Source: Ligula intestinalis
Lineage: Eukaryota; Platyhelminthes; Cestoda; Diphyllobothriidea; Diphyllobothriidae
DNA: 64,000 nt
Reading direction: 5' to 3'
Assembly (NCBI GenBank): GCA_036362985.1
Contig: JAYGXS010000006.1
Span: forward strand, 17,442,843 to 17,506,842
Program-made: the position numbers and the translations under genes
Shown here: positions 1-11,026 of the stretch, in pieces
Layout: each line of letters opens with the position of its first letter
Position numbering within the stretch: the stretch's first letter is position 1
Notes under the pieces: model-generated
The model's input: the letters and a program-made list of their open reading frames with translations, nothing else
Database searches by the model: none
What the model was told of the DNA's origin: nothing

Positions 1-1600
1 ATACAAAAAGAGCCTATCGAAGAAAAATAAAGAAGGAAAGTTGTAGAAATCGTTTCGACTTAACATGCAAGAACATTGGAAGCTGTCCTACAACTTGGAA
101 GGTGGGTATTCGGCTAAGACCAAATGATTTAGAAGGAGTCGCATCAACTTTCCTAAAGAAGCTAGGAAGGTTGTCAGACGAAAATGGTATTGTCTTTTAA
201 ACATTGCCGGCAAACATTAAAGGGACTGGAATGGCTATTTTGGCTAATTAGCCGTCACTAGCCCGTCATATCCAACCCTAAGTGGTGCACCACCCGAGGG
301 CATTGGCTTTATCCTGCACCACATAGAATGAATATTACGAATTACCAAATACGTGCGACAGCGTTAAAAGGGACAATAATCGTGGAAGAGGTCATCTTGC
401 AATGAGAAGAGCAGGAAAGAAGAGGAAGGCAGAGTGAGCAAATTTGGGAAGAGATACGGCTAAGGACGGCGACCAGCATGCACGATTTGTAAGTCAGATA
501 TGACACGAGATTTAAATAAGTACCCCCCTTTTTGTTTCTCTTCTTTAGAGTAGATTCCCTAGCTCGTGAAACGTCAACCAAAACCCTGAAATGAGTTTCG
601 ATTCGAACAAATTTCTTGCGCAAGGTTGTTATACTGAGTATTGTGCAGCCTAATTCCAAGATATATCAGTCACGCCAGGATGCCGGCTTTTGAAGGAGTG
701 TCTTTCTGACCACCTGCAAAATGTATGCTCTGGAAAAAAATAACTTAAGAAGAATACACCTTTATTGATTTTCGATGCGCATCATAAATTTTAATATATT
801 TTATTGAAAGCATGCATGAAAATATTTTTTCGACATGATTGACAACCAATTATGCGTTCTTCAAACAGTAAACTAAAAGAGGGTATCGTTTGCTGTTTAA
901 CAGTTTATAAATTTGCAAATAATGTGAACCCTACTGACGATTACACTTAAGGTTAAGGTTTCAAAATCAAATGCTGCATAAATTCTGCCTAAGGAAAGGT
1001 ACGCAGTCCGTTAGGGTATGAGGAAGACATAACAGATTTCTCACAAACTTGTACAATGGAGGTTGATCAGTTTGGACACACTATAGGCAATATTAACAAA
1101 TTGACGAATACTGCGTATTATGAATGAAATTGTCATGTTCGTAAAAAAATATCACGATGAAAACTTTTTTACAAACCGAAATATACCCTTTCTACAAGAA
1201 TAAGACCCGAATAAGGTGTAATTTCCCGTCAAACGAATGTAATATAATATGCATACTTTGTATAAAATATACTCGAACCTACAAGGGAATTTAAAATGAA
1301 TGATAAAAAGCATGCTTCTTAAATAGACATTTCGTTTACGGTGTATACTCTTTGCAGGCAAGAAGAAATAAACTCTTTCAAAGGCCGGCAATCTGGCGTT
1401 ACTGAAATATCGTGGCATTAGTTTGTACGATGATCAGTACAAAAACCCACTCAAGTATTATTTTTCAAATCGAAAAACAATTCGGAATTTCAATGAGTAT
1501 TTTATGAGACAGGGAACCTATTGGAAGACAATTCACATGAAAGCGGGAAAAATAAAAAAATTCCCTAAGACATGTGATCAAAACTATCAGCCAGACTAAA
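1..1600. other. Non-coding stretch, no gene seen
   Basis: AT-rich sequence with only short open frames that lack recognisable domains and overlap on both strands. The one structured item is a SINE body remnant near 205-300, listed separately. I see no exon with a credible splice pair or family resemblance. Confidence 0.6.
205..300 (-). repeat. tRNA-SINE body remnant
   Basis: Read on the minus strand this contains the same body as the SINEs near 34.95, 39.35, 42.7 and 63.6 kb: a GTGGTGCACCAC-like block, then a GGGCTAGTGACGGCTAATTAG-type block (20-base parts shared), then a GCCATTCCAGTCC-type end. The tRNA-like head is not evident here, so the copy is truncated. Confidence 0.55.
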
Positions 1601-1609
1601 CACACGTGA

Positions 1610-2005
1610 TGGAGCTAATATGGACAGAAAAACGGTTTCTGGCACAAACCTGGTTGGAAGAAGAATAAGATGCAATCGCCATAACATTACGTTTACTGGC
1701 CTGACGTTTCGGATTCTCCGTCAAACCTATTATCAGAAACAGTCGCAGATAATGGTGCTGAAGGGGCATATGATGCGACAAAATGTACCCGCCACCGATG
1801 AATGTAAGATCTGCTAACTGGAGTAGGCATGTGGCTACGTGGCATCTACGTCCCATGAATACTGTAGTCTTTGTGCCTTCGTCATGATGGCCTCAACGAA
1901 GAAGCCAAAACGTCAGGTCAATAAACTTTATGCACCAGCGATCGCATCCTCATCTTCTTCTGGACTGTTTCCTAAAACTCGCCTCTTTGCTTCTATGGAC
2001 GGACC
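1610..2005. repeat. Imperfect inverted repeat
   Basis: The arm at about 1615-1725, read on the minus strand, resembles the arm at about 1895-2005 on the plus strand. Both have an (A)AACGTCAGG core, a GCATC block and a run of TCTTC triplets, in the same order, roughly 60-65 percent alike by eye. Loop about 170 bases. It is likely two copies of one dispersed repeat facing each other. No coding capacity recognised. Confidence 0.45.
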
Positions 2006-2149
2006 TGTTTGTCACCGCCCATTCCAAGTCCCACCGGCTGACTGTTGAAGTGGAAGGAGAAACTGGAATGGCAGAACTTCCGTGGTGGATAGATGTTCTA
2101 AAACCTGTGGGAAAAAATAGCTACAGAGAAAGCATCCAACGATAATGGG

Positions 2150-3044
2150 AAAGTCTAAGCCTACTCTTTTCGCATTCGGTGTGCTCTTAGTAAATAATTA
2201 ATCGATTGAACTTTTTACCAAAACATGTTGTTTATCTCCCCACTATGAGTGTGTTCAAAAGACGCCTGAATAATAATCCGTAAACGGTCAGCCCGAACTT
2301 GCAACATCTTATCTACGAATTAGGGGCTAACTATGAACATACTACTCTCTTGATTGCATAAGATTGGTTTGTTTGCTTCAACTTTTAAAAGAATGAAAAT
2401 TTAATTGAGCAAATGCAATGAGCAGTATTATACGCTATTATTTCACAAATGTCGCAAGTTTTTTTATATTAAATTTTCAGTGGGTGTTTATTGTATTTCG
2501 CAAAACAAAACTACCAGTTATTTTTTTTGAAACTTGAATACAGTTCATATATATCTGTACCGTTTGAATGGAGTTTTTAAGGGCTTCTATCATTTACTCT
2601 AGAGAGCCGAAAAAGTCCATTGATTCTGTATCACCCTAGGACACTCTTGATAATTTTTGTGAGTTGGACACACATTTGTATAAGCATGAGCATGTCAATG
2701 GCTCGGCCATCACCAATGTTGATTTGACTGGTTCTGAGGTCTACGCTTTGAGTCATTCGTGATCACAGGCACTGATGGGGGGAGTGCAGTACACGTGGTC
2801 GCAATGTCGGCCAACTTTTAGCAAGCCTTTAATTACCGACCACCTCTAGACAACCGGCAGATAAACTAGGCTGGGATTTCTACCATCTATATTTTATGGA
2901 TGGTATAAATGTATAGCTTCACCTCTGTTCTCTTGACGTATTCTAACCCTCATTCAAGTGTAATATGTAACATGTACGGTCAGTCCACCTTTCGATTTGT
3001 GACTGCTGGGCTCTGAAATTGGAAGATGAACGAAAAATGGAGGC
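2150..3044. other. Non-coding stretch
   Basis: Mostly AT-rich with no recognisable domain. The segment from about 2560 to 2960 has no sustained reading frame on either strand. I see nothing assignable. Confidence 0.5.
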
Positions 3045-3430
3045 ATTTGAGCACCACTGCCTGAGGACAATTCGTCGAATGACTTCATCTTAATTGCGAC
3101 TGTCTGCAATCGGCGGGAAAATATCGTAAAAATATAGCAAGCCATGCAATAAAGATGATTGGGTGGTTTAGGCACATCCTTCGTCATCTACCTCACGAGC
3201 TCTGAGATGCTGCCCTTTTCGTTGTCCACCCAACGGGTGTCAAGCGAAGGTCAACTAAAAACCTGGCATGATAGAGTTCGCCAAATGGTTTTTAGACCTT
3301 CAGTATTATGTGTCCGCCGCTGGAGAAGAAGATGGGGCGAACTGGTCAGATTTGCTGCCATAGATCCGGACGCGTGGAGAGATACAAATCGTGACACCAA
3401 CTAGGCAAACTAGATCCAACATGATTAGAG
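3045..3430 (+). pseudogene. RTE-type LINE C-terminal relic
   Basis: Interrupted frames resemble the C-terminal tail of flatworm RTE-like polyproteins: a CLRTIRRMT-like stretch, GQLKTWHDRVRQ, then RRWRRRWGELVRF and an AIDPDAWRD ending. The best single frame runs 3159-3404. Several stops and a frameshift lie upstream, and no reverse transcriptase palm or endonuclease is present, so it is a short dead fragment. The assignment rests on the tail motif order (GQ-KTW, RRW, D--W--), which is family knowledge, not a search result. Confidence 0.5.
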
Positions 3431-4702
3431 CTGTATGAATCAGATAATTACCATCACTGACCGATCATCCCTATTTGCTAGATTGTGGAGTCCTCCAGAG
3501 GCTCAAAGGCCTCAAAATATGTGCGCTAAGGGGGTCTATTAAATAATTTGCATTGACACAAGACCATGATTAGCAGCGCTTCTGCTGAAAGTCATTAAAA
3601 CTGAAAGTAGAATCCACGTAAGCTCAGCAGTGGGTGAATAGTTGAGATTCACGTCTACAATTATTTTACCCTCCAAATTCGTCGCCTTAAATGCTTCATA
3701 CCCGCTTCTGCTCGAAATCCGCAAGGGGTCTATTGAATTTTTTCGATATTAATACAGATCCCCCGAACACGTGGTCTACAATCCAAACTTCAACACCTCT
3801 CCCTCAACTGCAAAACCTATCGCCGCAGGATTTACGTCACCATAACTTCCCACTTCCTACCCCATCCCAGTCGAATGTAACTTCTGCTCCAAAAACCTCT
3901 AGTGAAAGATTTCCAGCCCTCACTTTTAATTTAGCCTGACGACAAACAGGTGATACCTGTTCGAAAATTCACAAGTACAACTAGATTTACCGAAAACCTT
4001 TCTTTTCATCAACACAATCTCTTGTAAGTGGCCCATGGAAAAGTGCACCCCCTACGACTAGCAGGCGAGCTCAAGTTCCCTATAGATAACAGACCACTCG
4101 TATATTATGCTAGTGTGCGAACACTCGCCAACCCTAAAACCAGAAACCCACAACGTTGAGTTTTCGTTGGTATAGGGCAAAAGCACGTCATCTATCTAAA
4201 GTTCGAATTCCAGATTCATGTTAACGAAATAACAATTTCGGATTAAGCTACTACTTTAGTCTCTATAACAACAAATATTATAAGGTCACTTGCGACTCGT
4301 AATAAGATAATTATGCACAGAATGACACATTGGGGCGCAGTGACAATGCATTTTTCGTTTTCGTACACGCGCCTGCGTTTACTGTTAGCCACTGCAGCAA
4401 AAAAATCACTCTTTCCTCCCTCGCCGTGATTCACTGAGTGTTTGTTATCAATAGAATGTGCCAAATAGGCTCTACAGAGTGGCACCAACGTGGTTTCTGC
4501 GTGGATTACGGGCAGGAATTGTGATCGTGTGTCACACAATGCGGCCAGTGTTTCATCCCTATCTACCGCTGACATCTCTCTCCACATCCGCCTGTCGTTC
4601 ATCAACCGTGTTTGACGTGAATTTTGTATAACCGGAAAGCCACTTCATGTGCTCTATTCAAACGTGAGCGCTATAGCGTATACCTATGATAACAATGTTC
4701 TT
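3431..4702. other. No recognisable gene
   Basis: Holds an 82-codon proline/serine/threonine-rich open frame at 3691-3939 (+) and a 120-codon frame at 4243-4605 (-). Neither shows a domain I know. The phrase GGGGTCTATT appears near 3534 and again near 3724, suggesting fragments of one dispersed repeat. Confidence 0.4.
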
Positions 4703-5219
4703 GTACCAAAGGAAAGAATGGTCCTAGGCCGGACGAAAGGATAGAAACGAATAGGCCCCTATATCCTTTGGTACTAGTGCGGCGTGATTGCGTACATGAG
4801 CGGCATTCCGTGCGTTGGTCGGGGGAGGTTACAAGCCGTTATTGAAATCGATGGTCGAACACACATACAAGCCCCCCCTCCCACCCAAGAAAAACCCTAC
4901 GCGCAAGCACGCCTTGTACGTTTGCCCCCCCCCCCCCTAATCCGGCGCCTGGATCGATGTCTACATTCGGCGGCTTTTACCGGCGTATGCTTAGGGCGAA
5001 AGACCCCTGTTCAGAGCAGACTAAATGCGTTCTTATGGGGGGGGGGGGGTCTTGCGTGTGCGTTCTACCATCGATTTCGATGACGGATTGCAACCTCCCC
5101 CGGCCAACGCACGGAATACCACCCATATACGCAATCACGCCACACAAGTACCAAAGTATATGGGTTACAAGTCGCCTCTATACTTTCATCCGGCCTAGGA
5201 CCATTCTATCCTTTGGTAC
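4703..5219. mobile_element. Fold-back / MITE-like element
   Basis: The ends are inverted copies of each other: GTACCAAAGGA at 4703 and TCCTTTGGTAC ending at 5219, followed inward by GAATGGTCCTAGGCCGG and its complement. The inversion continues inward for roughly 180 bases per arm, including GCGTGATTGCGTA and CCGTGCGTTGG blocks. The CTTTGGTAC end motif also recurs inside each arm. The centre holds runs of C (near 4926) and G (near 5038). No transposase frame exists, so it would be non-autonomous. No target duplication was resolved. Confidence 0.7.
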
Positions 5220-5529
5220 TAGAATACTGCTATTAGGGACATACGTATAGCCTCGGCGCCTAGGGGGAACATTGGGTGCCAGAATGGGATAAATGCATAT
5301 TTTGAAAAAAAAAATTTAATTTACTAAGAAATTACAGATGCAGAATTGTATAAGTTTACATAAATGACAACAATGCTATAAAATATATTTACCGAAAAGA
5401 CGGCAGGCGCAACTAATTTAAAACAAGCGCTTGACGTTTAGATTAAAATAAGACATTACAAAAAATAAGAATATAGAGGGTTTTTTTAATTGACACAATT
5501 GTGAAAAAACTCGCTTCATTCGGCGGAAT
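5220..5529. other. Non-coding gap before Gypsy relic
   Basis: AT-rich with poly-A and poly-T runs; no open frame or motif recognised. Confidence 0.5.
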
Positions 5530-6011
5530 CTCCCTTTGGCATATGGAAGTAGTATTCACTTGACATTGGGATACGAGAGCTTTACTCGCAAACATGATTT
5601 TCTCTTTGTGCCAGGACTCGCTTGGGATTTAGTATTAGGTATCGATTTCCTGACTAAGGTTGACTGTAAGCTTGCACAACAAGAGCTTTTCTGTTGCACT
5701 ATCTGGCCCCTTTGATCAAATTGCTGTTTGCGCAGCGATCACAGAGGCCGTTAAGTTGCCACCTTCTGACATAGACCGCATTCTTAGTACGCACTCCGAC
5801 GTTCCTCCAGAAGCCAAGTCGGTACCAATGTCACTCCTTTTATCTTTTCATGATGTCTTCGCATGGGACTACCGTACACTCAGTCGCACTACGGTCATCC
5901 GACATACTATAGATATGGGGTCTGCCAAGTCCGTATGGCAAACCCCGCTGCCGGATCCCAGCCCGTCTCCAAGCAGAGGTTGATGAACTCTTACAACGCA
6001 TGCTACAAGGA
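5530..6011 (+). pseudogene. Gypsy pol: protease end and RT start
   Basis: A frame contains FVPGLAWDLVLGIDFL, the C-terminal half of a retroviral-type aspartic protease. The frame 5660-5983 follows, with HDVFAWDYRTLS and the VIRHTIDMGSA block that precedes Gypsy RT. A frameshift near 5945 then leads into RIPARLQAEVDELLQRML, the start of RT. The frame stops being Gypsy at about 6011, where LINE endonuclease sequence begins. Confidence 0.75.
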
Positions 6012-6012
6012 G

Positions 6013-6630
6013 TATGAGTCCGTCTGGTTGAAGATAAAGAAGGCGAATTCACAGAAGATTGAATTCCTGGCCGTATACCGGCCACCAAGCATTTTGAGTG
6101 GAGCCGACGACTCGCTCCTCGGTCTGGTGAAAGAAGCTGCAAGCCACCAGATGGTTCTCATTGTTGGTGACTTCAACGCCCCTGCAATTGAATGGAACAA
6201 CCTAGCAAAGGAGGCGGCATCAACTTCCTTCAGTTCCAAACTAATGGATCTCACGCTTGACCTATCTCTTGTTCAGAACGTTAAGGGCATAACCACATTT
6301 CGAGAAAACCAGCGGGCTACTTGCTTGGATCTCATTTTCACGAAGGATTCATCCTACATAGATGAAGTGCATTCAAGTGCTCCGCTCGGTAAGAGTGACC
6401 ATACGACACCAATGTGGGATTACTCACCCTATACTCAACGGCTGAGGAAAATGGAGGACCAGCCAAACATATGGAAGGCAGATCTCAATTCAATGAAGAA
6501 TGCACTATCGTCCGTGAATTGGGACTGCCTGCTCAAGGGGGATCCGGGGGAGGATTGGAGATCATTCAAGAGGATTGCATTAGGTCTGGTTAAGCACTTT
6601 TTTTCCGGTGAAGGTACACAAGACGACTAG
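6013..6630 (+). pseudogene. LINE endonuclease domain (partial)
   Basis: Partial APE-type endonuclease of a LINE. FLAVYRPPS, VLIVGDFNAPAIEW, LDLIFTK and GKSDH are the signature blocks in order: the catalytic GDFN, the LD-IFT strand and the terminal SDH histidine. The N-terminal third (NIRSL/TETW region) is missing. The frame ends by a frameshift near 6608-6630, where the linker continues in another frame (KTTSRPAWLTRDLNRQLKKK). Confidence 0.8.
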
Positions 6631-8623
6631 TCGTCCTGCCTGGTTGACGAGAGACCTTAACAGGCAACTGAAGAAGAAGAATAGGAAATGGAAGTTATTC
6701 AGGAAAACTGAGTCGCCAGTACACCTCGAGGAATTCCGACGCCAAAGAATTGCAGTAAACAAATCAATTCGTCAGGCCAGGAAAGACTATTGATCAAGAA
6801 TCCTCCAACAGGCCGAAGAAAAGCCCAAAATTCTATTCCGCTATAGTAACAGTAGATTAAAAAACAAGGATCCTGTCGCAGTACTTAAGAATGATGATGG
6901 CGGAGAAGTCGTTGAGAATGACGAGAAAGCCGAGTACTGTAGCCGGTTCTTTGCCTCGGTATTTACTAGGGAAACCGAGCTTCATTTTGATAATGCCAAC
7001 AGTGCTGTTGTAAACGCTGGTCCGGCACTCCATTCTCTACTATTTCCAACATCTGTAGTTGAGAGGGAGCTGCAGAGCCTCAAAGAAGCAAATTCATCCG
7101 GTCCAGACAATATACCAGCCAAGTTCTTGAAAGAATTGGCAAGTGAACTCTCAGAGCCCCTAGCACATATCTTTCGTTCTTCATTTGAACTATGAAAACT
7201 GCCATCCGAATGGAAAATGGCAAATATTTACCTGATATACAAGGGCGGAACCCGCACGAAGGTCAAAAATTACCGGCCCATCAGCCTAACTTGCATTTGC
7301 TGTAAGATGATGGAAACGATAATTAAGAAGACGACAATGAAGTTCTTTGAGGAGAACAACCTACTGTCAGGGCTCCAACACGGCTTCAGAAAGAACCATT
7401 CTTGCCTTTCCAGCCTTCTACTCTCCACTGAGCAATGGACTTGCGCCCTGGATGAAGATGGTAAGGTTGAAGTCATCTATACGGACTTCAAGAAAGCATT
7501 CGACAGCGTCCCACATAAGCGTCTAATGTAAAAATTGTCAGAAATTGGCATAAGAGGAAACCTGCTGGCATGGATCACAGATTTGCTCACAGGGCGATCG
7601 CAAATTGTGTGCATCGGTAACTCAAAGTCAAACCCTACATCTGTGCTGAGTGGCGCCCCCCAAGGCTCTGTCTTAGGGCCACTGCTCTTCCTTATCTATA
7701 TCAACGACTGTGTCAACGACCTGGGTTGCAGCGCTACCATGTTTGCCGATGACGTCAAACTCTGGAGAGCCATCAGGTCTGACGCCGATAGGAAAGTGCT
7801 TCAAGAGAGTCTCAATCGACTTAGCTGCTGGTCTGCTCGTTGGCTTTTAAACTTCAACATTAGTAAGTGTGTGGTTTTAAGACTCCGTACCAGAAGGACT
7901 GATGAGGAGAACGATTCCTTCCAATACCTCCTCGATGAGCACCCACTTTCAAATGTGAACGAACAAAAGGACTTCGGAGTTCTAATAAATTTCTCACTTA
8001 AACCATCTACTCAGTATGTAAAGGCAGCTAAACGTGCGACACCGGTGCTGTTTGCGATTAAGCGGGGATTCATCAACATTGACAAGAAGCTCTTCAGGAA
8101 AACCTACGGAGCGTTTGTTCGGTCCCACTTGGAGTATGCTGTCCAGGCCTGGCGTCCGTGGTTCAAGAAGGATTACCTGCACCTGGAACGAGTGCAAGCG
8201 AGGGCTACGAAGATGGTCAAGAATCTTGGTCATCTGCCTTATGATGACAGACTGACTGAACTTGATCTTTTCCTTCTCAATTATAAGCAACTCCGCGGGG
8301 ACCTCATACAAACCTACCGTATTGTTAGAGACCGAGAATGCGCCCTAGAATTTGATGATTTCGTCGAATTGGCTCGGACTGACCATCTGCGAGGTCATCC
8401 TTTGAAACTACAGAGGAAACCGGCCCGTATCGACGTTCGACGAAACGCCTTCTCTCAGAGGGTCATTGGAGCGTGGAACGGGCTCCCGGAAGATGTGGTC
8501 CTCTCAGATACTGTTGACATTTTTAAACACAAACTTGATTCTCATTTGCTGAGAAACTGTGGCAGATATAATGAACAAAGTGTCAGTAGCAGCACCTTGC
8601 AACTGGCTCACACTTATCGCTGA
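6608..8623 (+). pseudogene. LINE reverse transcriptase, broken
   Basis: The linker (6608-6793) ends in a stop. RT then runs in pieces: about 6800-7195, 7217-7531 and 7535-8623. Visible blocks are [66 protein letters not shown] (catalytic FADD) and the C-terminal VRSHLEYAVQAW and IGAWNGLPEDVV. A single stop at about 7529 separates fingers from palm. The palm part is otherwise open for 362 codons. Confidence 0.85.
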
Positions 8624-8762
8624 TGTTAAGCCTACATTTTTATTATGCACTATTGTTACGGTGGACCTATTATGCGATATTGATTATGAATAGGGAGCTT
8701 AAGGGCAAAAGCCTTCTTCCCTTAATAAAGTGACTAAAAGTGTCTTGAGCTAAAGTTATTCA

Positions 8763-8989
8763 CCCGTAGCGTTCCCCATGGGCTTCTCATGTGACGCTGG
8801 TTCCAAAAAAAGATGGTAAGATACGTTTCTGTGTCAACTACCGGCATCTGAATGCACTGACCGTGCGAGATTCCTTTCCCATTCCCCGCATTAATGTAAC
8901 ACTTAACACATTATCGGGTGCCCAATAGTTTTCTACCCTTGATCTGAACTTTGGTTTCTGGCAGTTCGAGGCCGAAGAACGCGTTTATC
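8763..8989 (+). pseudogene. Gypsy RT fingers segment
   Basis: The frame reads HVTLVPKKDGKIRFCVNYR, LNALTVRDSFPIPRI, a stop, then FSTLDLNFGFWQFEAEER, which is the canonical start of Ty3/Gypsy RT. It is cut off at about 8989 by the second LINE fragment and carries one internal stop. Confidence 0.75.
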
Positions 8990-9507
8990 CTGCCCAAAGG
9001 CAGACTGACCGAACTTGATCTTTTCCCTCTCAATTATAGGCAACTCCGCGGGGACCTCATACAAAACTACCGAATTGTTAGAGGCCAAGACTGCGCCCTA
9101 GAATTGGATGATTTCTTCAAATTGGCTCGGACTGACCATCTGCGAGGTCATCCTTTTAAACTACAGAGGAAACCGGCCTGTATCGACGTTCGACGAAACG
9201 CCTTCTCTCAGAGGGTCATTGGAGCGTGGAACGGACTCCCGGAAGATGTGGTCCTCTCAGATACTGTTGACATTTTTAAACACAAACTTGATTCTCATTT
9301 GCTGAGAAACTGTGGCAGATATAATGAACAAAGTGTCAGTAGCAGCACCTTGCAACTGGCTCACACTTATTGCTGATGTTAAGCCTACATTTGTACATTT
9401 GTATTATGTACTATTGTTACGGTGGACCTATTATGCGATTTTGTTTATGAATAGGGAGCTCAAGGGCGAAAGCCTTCTTCCCTTAATAAAGTGACTTAAA
9501 GTGACTT
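8990..9507 (+). mobile_element. LINE 3' fragment (copy 2)
   Basis: This is a second, shorter copy of the 3' end of the LINE at 8236-8760, starting at GRLTELDLFPLNY and ending with AATAAAGTGACTTAAAGTGACTTAAAGG. It differs from copy 1 at only a few percent of positions by eye. The open frame 8951-9376 spans the Gypsy/LINE junction and is chimeric, not a gene. Both copies share the 3' tail, so this is an independent, severely 5'-truncated insertion into the same Gypsy element. Confidence 0.85.
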
Positions 9508-9960
9508 AAAGGCTTATTTGAGTTCTAAACCATACCGTTTGGCTTATGTAACGCCACGGCCACTTTCCAGCGTTTAATGCAGGAAGTTTTAGCCCACTTA
9601 TTCCCCACGCATTGTTGATATACCTTGACGATGTTATTGTTTTCGGAAAAACGGTCGACGAACATAATCAAAACCTCATGGCTGTCCTCTACGCCCTAAG
9701 GGATGCTGGCCTTCGTTTGAACTCCGAAAAGTGCAGCTTTCTGAAGCAGAAGGTACTATATCTCGGGCATGAGATCAGCGCCGCGGGCATCCATGCCTCC
9801 CCGAAAAATTCGAAGCGATACCCACTTGGCCGGTCCCCACGTTTCCAGAGCAAGTACGTAGTTTCGTTGGTCTGGCATTCTACTATCGTCGCTTCATCTC
9901 CCATTTCGCTGACATTACACAGCCCTTACATCAACTTCTAGACAAACACCGACCGTAACA
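9508..9960 (+). pseudogene. Gypsy RT palm and thumb
   Basis: GLFEF, a stop, then TIPFGLCNATATFQRLMQEVL, and after a frameshift near 9615 the catalytic YLDDVIVFGKTVDEH, followed by LNSEKCSFLKQKVLYLGHEIS (thumb). The YLDD box is intact but the surrounding frame is broken, and the segment after 9820 frays by further shifts. Confidence 0.75.
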
Positions 9961-10039
9961 CCGGACAGCCGAGTGCCAAACCGCGTTCGAAGAACTGAAG
10001 TCCCGTTTAATATCTGCACCTATACTTATGCAACCAAAT

Positions 10040-10545
10040 ACCACATAAGACGCACCTCCTTACCTTTTGGATACGGATGCGAGTGACCACGCCGGCGGTG
10101 GTGTCCTTTCACAAGTCGATTCGTCGGGCATTGAACGCCCAATTTGCTACGCGAGCAGATCACTAACTAGAACTGAACGTAATTGTTCCGTGCATCGCCA
10201 CGAAATGTTAGCCCTCATGACATTCGTCAAGCAATTCCGCCATTTCTTACTCGGCAAACGTTTCATCATACGTACTGACCATAAGTCCCTACCATGGCTC
10301 CAAACTTCGAAGGATGCCGAAGGGCAGACAGACCGCTGGCTCAAGACACTACAAGGGTATGATTATAAGTGCTATTCCGGCCTGGCTTTAAGCACACAAA
10401 TGCTGACGCACACTCACGTCGACCTATGCAAACCGACTCGGAGGTCACAGCTCCATTGGCTGTAAATGCTGTGATAGTGAGCTAGCCCACTCGACATCAC
10501 TGGGCCATAGCTCAAAGTACAGACCCAGATACCGCTATAGTTTAC
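10040..10545 (+). pseudogene. Gypsy RNase H and connector
   Basis: The frame 10067-10465 has DTDASDHAGGGVLSQ (first catalytic Asp), CYASRSLTRTERNCSVHRHEMLA (catalytic Glu) and IIRTDHKSLPWL (catalytic Asp), then DRWLKTLQGYDY. A shift near 10370 leads to the HTNADALTRRP block that ends Gypsy RNase H. The connector reads AQSTDPDTAIVY just before the LTR of the minus-strand element at 10546. Confidence 0.8.
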
Positions 10546-10758
10546 TGTTATAACGGTGGCCAAAAAGCTGCGATATTCCCGTCTGAATAACGCCTCGTGT
10601 GAGCACCGAAGGAAGAACACATCAAGAGTGGGTAGAAAGCAGAAGTCTTGGAAAAACCTGGTACAGCATAATTTAAGCAAGCAAATGCATATGTACAAGG
10701 TTGGACCACTAAGATGCTGGTCACAAGCAAGTCACGACTTCATTGGCTGAATGAGACA
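10546..10758 (-). repeat. 3' LTR
   Basis: On the minus strand it begins TGTCTCATTCAGCC and ends CCGTTATAACA (TG...CA). It matches 15279-15495 over its whole length with scattered differences, mainly a small indel near the TGTCT end. Confidence 0.85.
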
Positions 10759-11026
10759 TGCGAGTTGCAGTGGTAGTCGACAGTTTGGCTGGGCAGTTGA
10801 GCACAGCGTCAAACAATGCACTTGTGTGGGTGGACAGCTGCCAGCTGGGTAAGACCTGTGCCGGCCGTAGCTAGGCTCGGGTGTCAGACAATGCACTTTG
10901 TGTGCGTGGGTCGCTTGCTGACGTGACAGTTTTGTTCGCTTCCTGTGCCACCGCGCCGCTGCGCCGTGCGTTGTGTGAGAGCAGAGCAGATGCTTGGCAT
11001 GGGAATGTTGTTCAAGCCACATGCTC

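Larger units (their letters stand above)
6012..8762 (+). mobile_element. 5'-truncated CR1/L2-like LINE (copy 1)
   Basis: Contains endonuclease, linker, reverse transcriptase and a 3' end with AATAAAGTGACTAAAAGTG near 8730. The first residues already lie inside the endonuclease, so the 5' part is missing, as expected of incomplete target-primed reverse transcription. The flanking Gypsy frame resumes at about 8760 (HP, stop, RSPWA), showing that the LINE landed inside the older element. Confidence 0.85.
5530..10545 (+). mobile_element. Decayed Ty3/Gypsy element, split by insertions
   Basis: Gypsy pol parts occur in correct order on the plus strand at 5530-6011 (protease end and start of RT), 8763-8989 (RT fingers), 9508-9960 (RT palm and thumb) and about 10050-10545 (RNase H and connector). 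They are separated by LINE insertions at 6012-8762 and 8990-9507. The minus-strand LTR element at 10546 interrupts it just after the connector. All parts carry stops or frameshifts. No LTR of this element was identified in the window. Confidence 0.8.

Noticed and set aside
8951..9376. 141-codon plus-strand open frame as a gene
   Set aside because: It starts in Gypsy RT and runs into a LINE 3' fragment, a chance chimera at an insertion junction.
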